From Prevotella sp. (GTDB taxonomy: Bacteria > Bacteroidota > Bacteroidia > Bacteroidales > Bacteroidaceae): a stretch of DNA of 34,968 bases. The translations under genes were made by a program, and so were the position numbers. The notes beneath the pieces were generated by a model that was not told the DNA's origin, ran no database searches, and saw only the letters and a program-made list of their open reading frames with translations. The DNA lies in contig JAFUAK010000174.1 of assembly GCA_017460765.1 (NCBI GenBank), positions 1 through 34,968 of the forward strand. The letters are read 5' to 3'. Positions 9,326 to 16,700 of this stretch are shown here, piece by piece (position 1 is the first letter of the stretch; each line of letters starts with the position of its first letter).

Positions 9326-10105
9326 TTAAGAATGTGTATATCGAATGGCAAGCATCGTCAGGTCATCGCTCTGCTCTACATCCTTTGCAAAGTCATGAAC
9401 CGTTTCTATGAGCCTGTTTACTATCTCCTCGGGATTCAACCGCTGCGCTATGCATTCTTTCAGCACCTCTTCCGCACGTTTATGGCCCAGTTCCTCTTCT
9501 CCTGCGGCCTTGGCCTCTGTCAGACCGTCGGTATAGAGGAAGATGGTGCTGCCGGGAGTGAGCACGGTCTCCTGCAAACTGAATTCCGCGTCTTCGATCG
9601 GGCCGACAGGCAGGTTGGGATCGCAATCGAGTCTCGTCAGCCGATCGCTCAGGATATAAGGCGGGTTGTGTGCTGCATTACAATACTGCAGATGGCCTGT
9701 CTGTAGGTCGAGCACACCGAGAAAGAGCGTGAAAAACGTACACGACACATTATTGTAACTGGCCATCTTGTTGAGTGCATAGATGATGCTGGCAGGATTG
9801 CTTTCACGAAGAGCCAGTTCACCCAAATGCGCATGGGCATAGGCCATAAGCATGGCGGCGGGGGCTCCCTTGCCGCAGACATCACCGATGCAGAAGTACA
9901 GTTTACCGTCGATGATAGCGTAGTCGTATAGGTCGCCTCCCATCTGGCGGGCAGGAATCAGTTTGCCAAAGACTTCTAAGTTGTCCAAGGTATGGTAACC
10001 ATTAGGCACCATACTCTGCTGCAATTCACTGGCCTGGCGCAATTCCTCCTCCATGCGCTCCTTTTCGGCTTTGATCTTAAGAAATTCCTCTTCTGTAAAT
10101 GACAT
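9326..10105 (-). CDS. SpoIIE/RsbU-type PP2C serine phosphatase
   Basis: The 259-residue protein has an N-terminal coiled-coil lead (residues about 5-32, ending SELQQSMVP as in RsbU-like linkers) and then a complete PP2C_SIG domain. The metal-binding Asp residues are visible in MGGDLYDY (D58) and IGDVCGKGAPAAMLMA (D75), in LYTDGLTEA, and in the C-terminal SDDLTMLA. Such enzymes dephosphorylate a phospho-STAS antagonist in partner-switching circuits. There is no sensor domain, so activity may be set by expression or by a partner. It lies 2 bp after the HATPase gene, which follows the STAS gene, giving all three components of a switch in one run. In this window no sigma-factor gene accompanies them, so the output target is unknown. 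Confidence 0.93.
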   Translation of the reverse strand: MSFTEEEFLKIKAEKERMEEELRQASELQQSMVPNGYHTLDNLEVFGKLIPARQMGGDLYDYAIIDGKLYFCIGDVCGKGAPAAMLMAYAHAHLGELALRESNPASIIYALNKMASYNNVSCTFFTLFLGVLDLQTGHLQYCNAAHNPPYILSDRLTRLDCDPNLPVGPIEDAEFSLQETVLTPGSTIFLYTDGLTEAKAAGEEELGHKRAEEVLKECIAQRLNPEEIVNRLIETVHDFAKDVEQSDDLTMLAIRYTHS

Positions 10106-10107
10106 AA

Positions 10108-10497
10108 TTATTTGGTTTTCAGTTCTTTTGTAACTGTCAGTATATTCTCTCCCCCCGTATGTTCATAGGCTACGGTGTCCATGTACTGGATGACCAGGTA
10201 TATGCCGAGTCCGCCTATCTTACGGTCTTCCATCGGTATGGAGAAATCGGGAAATTCCCTCTCAAGCGGGTTGAACGGCACACCACCGTCGCGGAAACGC
10301 AGCGTGAGACTGTTTTCATTGCGCAGGATTTCGACGTCGATGTAGTCGGACTGGGAATAGTTGACGATATTCACCACCAGTTCCTCGACCACCACGCTGA
10401 GTTTACTCCAGAAGTCACCCACCGATGCCGTCTCCTCTGTCCGGAGAATGGCGTCAATGATGTCAAGCGACCTGCCTTGAATAGGCTGGAAAGTCAT
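10108..10497 (-). CDS. RsbW/SpoIIAB-like HATPase serine kinase (anti-sigma type)
   Basis: A GHKL ATPase of the HATPase_c_2 type. The N-box EELVVNIVNYS, the G1 box RDGGVPFNP and the G2 box GGLGIYL are all present. In known systems such kinases phosphorylate the STAS partner and bind an output protein when the STAS protein is phosphorylated. I place the start at 10497 (129 aa) because this ATG overlaps the STAS stop as ATGA, implying coupling; in-frame ATGs at 10506 and 10530 would add 3 or 11 residues. It sits between the STAS and SpoIIE-type genes. Confidence is high for family, low for what it sequesters. Confidence 0.9.
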   Translation of the reverse strand: MTFQPIQGRSLDIIDAILRTEETASVGDFWSKLSVVVEELVVNIVNYSQSDYIDVEILRNENSLTLRFRDGGVPFNPLEREFPDFSIPMEDRKIGGLGIYLVIQYMDTVAYEHTGGENILTVTKELKTK

Positions 10498-10904
10498 TCT
10501 TCGCATTGCCCCAATTTCATGGAGTAACACACCACATCGTTGTTGGCTGCAAATTCATCAAGTTCCTCTTGTCTGTGTACGACTTTCTTGCTGTCGACCT
10601 TCATGAACTTGATGGAGGGGGCCAGTCCGATCATCTTGAGTGTGTTATAGATTTCCTTGGCACAATTCACGAATATGATCTCCGGCTTGTTGCCCAGCCT
10701 TTGTTTTGAGAAGTAAACCACCCGAAGGCCACTACTGGAAAGTGTCAGCAACTCGGAGGCATCGAAAACGACCTTCTCAACCGGCTGCCCCACATACGTG
10801 GCGAGTTCGTCCTGCAATGCGGGAGCGTTGGCCGTGTTGAGGCTCCTGCCAAGTTCGACGAGCAGGGTCGTCCCATTCTGGGTTACTTTATAATCCTTAT
10901 TCAT
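10494..10904 (-). CDS. STAS-domain antagonist (RsbV/SpoIIAA-like)
   Basis: The 136-residue protein has the STAS fold pattern VEKVVFDASELLTLSSSGLRVVY. Ser58, directly before Gly59, matches the phosphorylated Ser of SpoIIAA/RsbV proteins, although the usual preceding Asp is replaced here (LTLSSSGL). Residues beyond about 105 form a charged tail longer than in minimal antagonists. It is expected to be phosphorylated by the kinase encoded next and dephosphorylated by the SpoIIE-type enzyme after that. It begins 25 bp downstream of the RRF-like gene, so the switch belongs to the same transcript as the spike-protein genes. Confidence 0.88.
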   Translation of the reverse strand: MNKDYKVTQNGTTLLVELGRSLNTANAPALQDELATYVGQPVEKVVFDASELLTLSSSGLRVVYFSKQRLGNKPEIIFVNCAKEIYNTLKMIGLAPSIKFMKVDSKKVVHRQEELDEFAANNDVVCYSMKLGQCEE

Positions 10905-10929
10905 ATCAGTTTGTCAGTATGTGTATCAT

Positions 10930-11628
10930 TTAATTGTTGAACAATGCTTCGATTTCGTCATCACGCGAGATTTCCATATCTTCCTCCTCATTATCAGGCT
11001 CATCATATAGGTCGTTGTCTTCAGCCAGGTAGCGTTGATAGCCTTCCTCGATCTCGTTAAGTTTCTGCTCCAGCATCTTGTCGCACTGATCCTTCGAAAT
11101 ATCATATACTTTCTTGAAGGCTTTCTTCGCCTCGTCGATTTCCTGAAGAGACATCTTGGTGTATGGCTCCACGAGTTTCGCCTGTAGTTCTGCGTATGTG
11201 ACATCCAGATTAGCCTGGCACTCCTTGTGGAAAAGCTTGGTGGTATCATTCAGCAGATTGCGGCGGTCCTTGTCCACTGGCGGCATCGTATAGAGGATAT
11301 GTTGTTTTTCCTCTCCTCCCTCATGCTCTGCCTTATCAGTCTTCAGTTCCATCTTGAACTCCGGGTGAACGTCGAAGATACCGGCAATGATATCCTTCAG
11401 GTTGTTCTCGTTCTTAGGATAGACATCGAACGAGAAATCGTCGGGCCTCATGATGTTGGCCACCTCCTCCAGATTGTACTCCGTGCCAGCCAAAGTAACG
11501 GTTACAGGCATCAGTGCTGTAGGCTCTGCCTTGACGCAGAGGTTGGTCATCCGATAGTTGAACAGCATGTTATAGCCCTTCATCTTATTCGCAAGATCAG
11601 TTAACTCAAATGTAATATAATTATTCAT
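10930..11628 (-). CDS. Diverged ribosome-recycling-factor-like protein (232 aa, function unknown)
   Basis: I know no close relative, but the order of motifs follows RRF. The segment GTEYNLEEVAN followed by MRPDD (about residues 47-62) lines up without gaps with the GTPTPLRQLAN segment of E. coli RRF. FDVYPKNENNLKDIIAGI parallels the next strand and helix. MPPVDKDRRNLL matches the PPLTEERRKDL that opens the long helix pair, and two long helices follow to about residue 200. Three things differ. The KIRTGRASP-like loop is replaced by NLCVKAEP, the helix rich in Arg in RRF (VAVRNVRRDA) is LDVTYAELQ here, and an acidic tail of about 30 residues ends the protein. It is therefore unlikely to recycle ribosomes in the usual way. 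Its place between the beta-repeat protein and the STAS gene suggests a structural or adaptor role; this is inference. Confidence 0.55.
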   Translation of the reverse strand: MNNYITFELTDLANKMKGYNMLFNYRMTNLCVKAEPTALMPVTVTLAGTEYNLEEVANIMRPDDFSFDVYPKNENNLKDIIAGIFDVHPEFKMELKTDKAEHEGGEEKQHILYTMPPVDKDRRNLLNDTTKLFHKECQANLDVTYAELQAKLVEPYTKMSLQEIDEAKKAFKKVYDISKDQCDKMLEQKLNEIEEGYQRYLAEDNDLYDEPDNEEEDMEISRDDEIEALFNN

Positions 11629-11631
11629 ACT

Positions 11632-11678
11632 TCTTCACTTCTCACTTTTCACTTCTCACTTTTCAATTCTCACTTCTC
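11632..11678 (-). repeat. Short GTGAAAAGTGA-type repeat, beta-repeat protein/RRF-like junction
   Basis: Five or so imperfect units alternating gtgaaaagtga and gtgagaagtga on the minus strand fill the 41-bp gap between the two genes and touch the 3' end of the 663-residue gene. Confidence 0.75.
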
Positions 11679-13661
11679 CTCCGGCGCGTCGTCGGCCTTA
11701 AGGTTGGCACTCAGGCTGCCACCGCCACCGGGAGCACCGGCTGCCATGCCGTCTTCGATGTTGGGCGTCTTGAAGTGTGCGCTGGCATTGAGGTCGTCGG
11801 CTGTGATCTTCGGGGCTTTCACCTCGGCCTTCACCTCGGTTTTGCCGTTGATGGTCGTCTCGCCGTAGACCTGCGTCTTGCTGCCGCCCAGCGATACATT
11901 GCCGCCTTCGAGCTGTACCAGGGCCTTGCCCTCGTCCTGCTGGATCTCCAAGGTCTTGTCGGCAAAGATACCGATCTCCTCCGATACGACCTGCACCTTC
12001 TTCGACTTGACTTCCTTCGACTTCGCGCCCACGAACATCTTCTCCGACACGATGGTCATCGTACTGCCTTCGGCCAGTTTGTCGTCGGTGCGCTTCTCCT
12101 TCTCCACGTCCATCGACTTCACGCTGACGGCCTTGGCATTGATATTCACGCTGCCAGTAGCCTTGCCCTCGGTATCGGTGGCCGAGAGGTCCATCTTCTC
12201 TGCACGTACTGAGACCTTGCCTTCTGCGGTGAGGGCTTTCTCCTTGGCCTCGCCGTTCTCGATGTCGGTATCGACACTCTCCACGGTGAGCGTCTTCGAG
12301 CGGACGATGATGTCGCCTTCCGAAGTATAGTTGGCCTTCGTCAGCTTGCCCTTTTCATCCACCTCCACGTTGGCCGAGCCTTCGGTAGATACCTCGATGG
12401 TCTTGGCACGGAGCCTGATCTTGCTGTCGTCAGTGAGCTGTTTCTCCTTGTATTTCTTGTCGGCCACCTCGTAATCAATACTCTCCAGAGTGATGTTCTT
12501 TGATGTCAGCTTGAAGTCGCCCTCGGAAGTGAAGGTCGCCTTCTCAAGTTCGCCCGTGTCATCGAATTTCAGATCGGCAGCGCCTGCTGTGGCCATTTCG
12601 ATGGTCTTGGCCACCACGCTCACCCTGCCTTCCTTGTTCAGCGCACCATCCTTGTCAATTGAAGCGATTTCCACCCTATTGGCTGCGATGGCGACACCCG
12701 ATCCTTCGTTGTCGCGCAGGTTGTTCTCACCGTCGGCACTCTTCAGGCTGATGTTCTCGCCCGTAATGTTGACAGCGGCTCCTGTCGGCTTCTTCTTGAA
12801 GTCGTCGCCCTTCTTGATCTTCGACTTCTCCTCCTTGAAGCACTTCAGTCTCCGGTTGGTCTCTGCCACCAGCGACAGCATCTCTGCGTAGGCGTAGGTC
12901 TCCTCGGTGATAGACATGGAGAGAACCTCTATCTCTTCAGACAGTTTCCTAATCTCCTTATAATTTGCCCGTACTTCTTTATAATCCGTCGACTTGTCAT
13001 TCCTTTTCTCTATCAGTTCCTCCATCTCTTGCTTCAGTCGAGTGAATGATGCCTTATGAGCGTTGGCCTGCTCCTTCAGGTACTCTTTCTGCTTCTCGGT
13101 CTCACTGATCAGGTTCGTCAGACGTTCTTCACGGCTCTCGGCCGTCATGGCGGCATGCACGTCGATGGTCTTGTCGGCATGGATGCGCACACCACTGCCA
13201 CCCGTGGGGACGGTCGGGGCTGAGAAGGCTCCTGTAGCATCGTCGCTCTGGATGATGATGTTACGCGCCTGACTGACCACCTCGGACAAGGCCCCTACCA
13301 CATGCTCGCGGCCATCGGTGCCCGGGTCTTCGGCAATCTCACGGATACTGGGTGCCCGGAGGTCCAAACGGCCACCCTCTCCGGCGCCCTCGACACCCAC
13401 CTGAGTGCCGCGGACGATGACTTTCGAGCCTCCGGCATAAAGGGTACCGCTACGGTCTACATTGCCGATGATGATCTCCGGTGCCGACAGCACCAGCCGC
13501 TGGGTATCACGCACATAGCGCCCTTTCTGCAGCTCCGCCACCACGTCGAGCTTCATCTGCTGCATTTCAGCCTTGCACTTGCGGATCTCCGCCAGGTCTT
13601 TCTCTACGCTACTCTCAAACTTGGAGAGTCTTTCCTCCCAATCCTTGAATATATAGTCCAT
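11670..13661 (-). CDS. Coiled-coil and beta-repeat protein, probable spike-associated partner (663 aa)
   Basis: Residues 1-45 form a coiled coil with no signal peptide. Short beta strands follow (LVLSAPEIIIGN, GGSKVIVRG), then a second long coiled coil at about residues 180-290 (SETEKQKEYLKEQANAHK onward). From about residue 300 come at least three diverged repeats of roughly 65 residues with the pattern K-T-I-E-h-x-T / TSEGD-h-x-h-x-S-K-x-h-T-h-E-S-h-D / KEKxLT. The C-terminal part (ALVQLEGGNVSLGG, TTINGKTEVKAEVKAPKITA) resembles the parallel beta-prism repeats found at the ends of VgrG needles. The end is Gly-rich (GAPGGGG). It follows the VgrG-like gene by 45 bp and is probably a partner or extension of that spike. 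No enzymatic motif is seen. Confidence 0.65.
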   Translation of the reverse strand: MDYIFKDWEERLSKFESSVEKDLAEIRKCKAEMQQMKLDVVAELQKGRYVRDTQRLVLSAPEIIIGNVDRSGTLYAGGSKVIVRGTQVGVEGAGEGGRLDLRAPSIREIAEDPGTDGREHVVGALSEVVSQARNIIIQSDDATGAFSAPTVPTGGSGVRIHADKTIDVHAAMTAESREERLTNLISETEKQKEYLKEQANAHKASFTRLKQEMEELIEKRNDKSTDYKEVRANYKEIRKLSEEIEVLSMSITEETYAYAEMLSLVAETNRRLKCFKEEKSKIKKGDDFKKKPTGAAVNITGENISLKSADGENNLRDNEGSGVAIAANRVEIASIDKDGALNKEGRVSVVAKTIEMATAGAADLKFDDTGELEKATFTSEGDFKLTSKNITLESIDYEVADKKYKEKQLTDDSKIRLRAKTIEVSTEGSANVEVDEKGKLTKANYTSEGDIIVRSKTLTVESVDTDIENGEAKEKALTAEGKVSVRAEKMDLSATDTEGKATGSVNINAKAVSVKSMDVEKEKRTDDKLAEGSTMTIVSEKMFVGAKSKEVKSKKVQVVSEEIGIFADKTLEIQQDEGKALVQLEGGNVSLGGSKTQVYGETTINGKTEVKAEVKAPKITADDLNASAHFKTPNIEDGMAAGAPGGGGSLSANLKADDAPEEK

Positions 13662-13672
13662 TTTCTGCCTTA

Positions 13673-13708
13673 TTTACTTTTCACTTTTCACCTTTCACTT
13701 CTCACTTT
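13673..13708 (-). repeat. Short GTGAAAAGTGA-type repeat, spike/beta-repeat protein junction
   Basis: Units such as gtgagaagtgaaaggtga and gtgaaaagtaaa on the minus strand fill nearly all of the 45-bp gap between the VgrG-like gene and the next gene. Confidence 0.75.
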
Positions 13709-16700
13709 ACTTTATGGCCATGAGCATTTTCTTCAAATTATCCAGCGAGCCAATGTTCAGATTGTTCTCCTCTTGGATGCCCTCACCCTGGAAGTTCAGG
13801 GTTGAGTTCTCACGATCGGAGAAGAGAATCTGACCCTCGTACTTGTCTTTCCAGATATCAGTGTCAAAGGGTGCTGCGAAGCTCTTGAGATTTTTGATAA
13901 TCAAGCCCGCCACGCTGTCATAAAGCTTGCGCGCGTAGTTGTTCTGCAACCTTTTGTCCCTGTCGAAGGATAGCACAGTACGGTTCCAATAGTATTCCTG
14001 TCGGAGAAACTCTGAACTGAACACCTGGTCTATATTAAGTCCGCAGGTGAGTAGCTTGCCTTTAACGGTGCGCGGGTCCTTGCACAGATAGTAGATAAAG
14101 GCCAGCAGCACCTTGCGCTTGCAGAATGCCTTGTTCTGCATCGCAAACATGTCGGCTTTTGGTGAGGGAGAAGGATGGAAGAAAAGCACCTGTTCGTCGC
14201 CTTCCCTGAAGATCCTGTTCCAGCTTTGTAGCCATTCTGTCTTCTTATTCATTTCCGTAAGGGCTTCGTCACACTTAGAAGCCATCCAGCCAAACAATCC
14301 GAGGTCGAGTTTGGGGTTGCCTAATATTTGGGGGAAAGTCTTGACGAAATTGAACATCTTGATGGCACTCTGACAATAGGCATCGGCAGCGTCCTTCAGG
14401 TATTCAAACTTGACCTCAGCCTTATCTGTGACATCACGGGTCTTCCTGTCGATGGAATAAAGGAATCCTGTCTTGTCAAAGTAATCCTCGAAATCCTGTA
14501 CTCCTATCATATCATCCTCCCACTCACCAGAGTCTAATGCCTTCTTGATCAGATTAGGCTCCTTCATATCCTTCAGGACTCTTCGGGCCTTCTGCATATA
14601 GACATTCCGTTTCTGGTTTCCGTCTGTCCACAACGTGTCGTAAGTGTCGTAGAACAGATCTATCTTCTCACTGATATACTTCACACAGGTTTGCATGGCC
14701 TGGAAGAAATCCTCCTGCATCATATCTTTCGGCTCCAAGTTATAGCGGTCACGGCGGATGGCGGCATTACCTTTGCCCGCCTCGAGCATCAGATAGCGCT
14801 TCGACTTGAGTTTCAACGTACCGTCGACGGGACGCACGAACACCTCCATCACATGGCGGATATACGACAGGTCAACAATAGAGCTGAACAGATACTTTGT
14901 AATTTCTGTAGGGATAATCTCAGCGAAGAGGTCGGTAAAGATCTTGCCAGCCTGATAAGCCGAACCCTCAGGGTCGCCGATACCCGGGTCTTCGATGTTC
15001 AGTCCCGATGTGATGTTGACCTTGTTGCCTGCCTCCAGGTTGATGTTCTTACCCTTGATCGTGACATTCCCGTTGGGGGCACTGATGGTAATGCCCGAGA
15101 AGGCATTGATCGACACCGTGCCGAAAGGCGAGTTGATCTCGATAGAGCGCTTGTGGCTCTTCATGTCAATCTCGTATAGACCGTAACGGTCGCCGATATG
15201 GATACCACCCGCCAGGTCCTTGGCTTGCGGCAGCTGATTGGTGACCGTCGCTCCCACGATCGTTCCCCACAGTCCCAGTCCCGGTGATACCAGATTGGTC
15301 AGGAAGTTGGTACCGCCTACGGGGTCGGTAAATGAGATATGATGGCCGTTGGGCGACATCATGGCAATGGAGACATCTTTTCCCTGCAACTCCACACCGC
15401 GCTGGCGGTACATCTTCTCGTCGGGGGTGAGGTTGTTCTTCGAGAACACGCTTCCCATCACGTACGGACGCTCCACATTGTCGTTCTCAAAGTTCACCAG
15501 CACCTCGTCGCCTACGCGTGGACGGAAGAATGTTCCGCCGCCAGGCGTTGCCATCGGTGTGACGACGCGCACCCACGGCGTGGCCATAGCATTCACCTCC
15601 TTTTCGATATATTTCACCAGTTTCTGGCACTTCTCTTCCTTCCGTTCCTTGTCTTTGCCGACACGATCCAGTTCAGCCATTGTGGCATGATACCTTTTGT
15701 TGGCCTCCTGATAGGCTTTTTGATATTTGCAAATGATGGTGTTATCCCTCTCCAGGTCCTTATAACCTTCCTTGCCTTTCTTCTGGTCGTGTTCTTCGGC
15801 AGCAGCCTCCATGTCGGCTATCTCAGCCTCAATCTGTTTACACTCGGCATCCTTAGCCTCCATCTGTTCACGCTTGGCATCCTTAGCCTCAATCTGTTCA
15901 CGCTCGGCTTCCTTGTCTGCAAGTTTGTTCTTCCTCGGCTGAAGCAGTCGCTCGCGCTCTTCTTGTGTGGCTTTCACATAAGTCTTCAAATCTTCCCTAA
16001 ATTCAGAGTATTTGGTCGCCTGCGACAATGCTTTCTTCTTCTCGGCCTCAAGTTCATTCAGGGTGTTTTCTACGAGTTTAAGACTCTGGCTCACCTCCTC
16101 CAGTTCTGCTCTCTCCATACCTCCCAGCGACTGCCATGGGAAGGCAACGCGTACACGCCCCTGGAACTTCGGATCCTCATTGTCGGTCACAAAGGCTGTC
16201 TGAGGACCCACCTTCCGGATGACAGGTACCGGATGCACAGGAGGAATGAACTGATTCTTGTCTGTACCATACCCCGGGATGGCATAGATCACAAGCGAGC
16301 GTTTGCCTGTGAATTTGTCATCGGCCACCATGCCGTATCTGTCGTAGTTACGGATCCAGGCCTCTTCCGAATTCTGCTGTATCTGGATGATGACATAGAC
16401 ATCGTCAAGCCCGTTGATTCTGATCTTCTGACCCAACTTCACAGGGATGAAAGCGGTACCCATATCGATGCGGATGATTTTCCGCTGCTGTGCCTCTTCG
16501 TGCTGAAGGATATCCTGATAGTAGTTCAGTGTGGTCCATCCTGCAACGTTCGCCGTACCGAACTGCACACCTTTCTGCTCGTCAACCTGCTCGAGCTTAT
16601 CTTTCAGTGGCAATAAATATCGCTGGGCCTTGATATTGTTGGTAGTGAACACATTCAAGTCAGCCAGCAGGGTTGGAATGCCTTCGCCTACTATACTGTC

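Noticed and set aside
10930-11628. Annotating the 232-aa protein as genuine frr
   Set aside because: The conserved basic residues needed for ribosome contact are mostly missing, an acidic tail is added, and the genomic context is not that of frr.
11632-13708. The short tandem tracts as CRISPR arrays
   Set aside because: Units are 8-10 bp and imperfect, with no unique spacers and no cas genes.
15339-16616. Long plus-strand open frame opposite the spike gene
   Set aside because: It is antisense to well-supported VgrG-like sequence and shows no recognisable motif.
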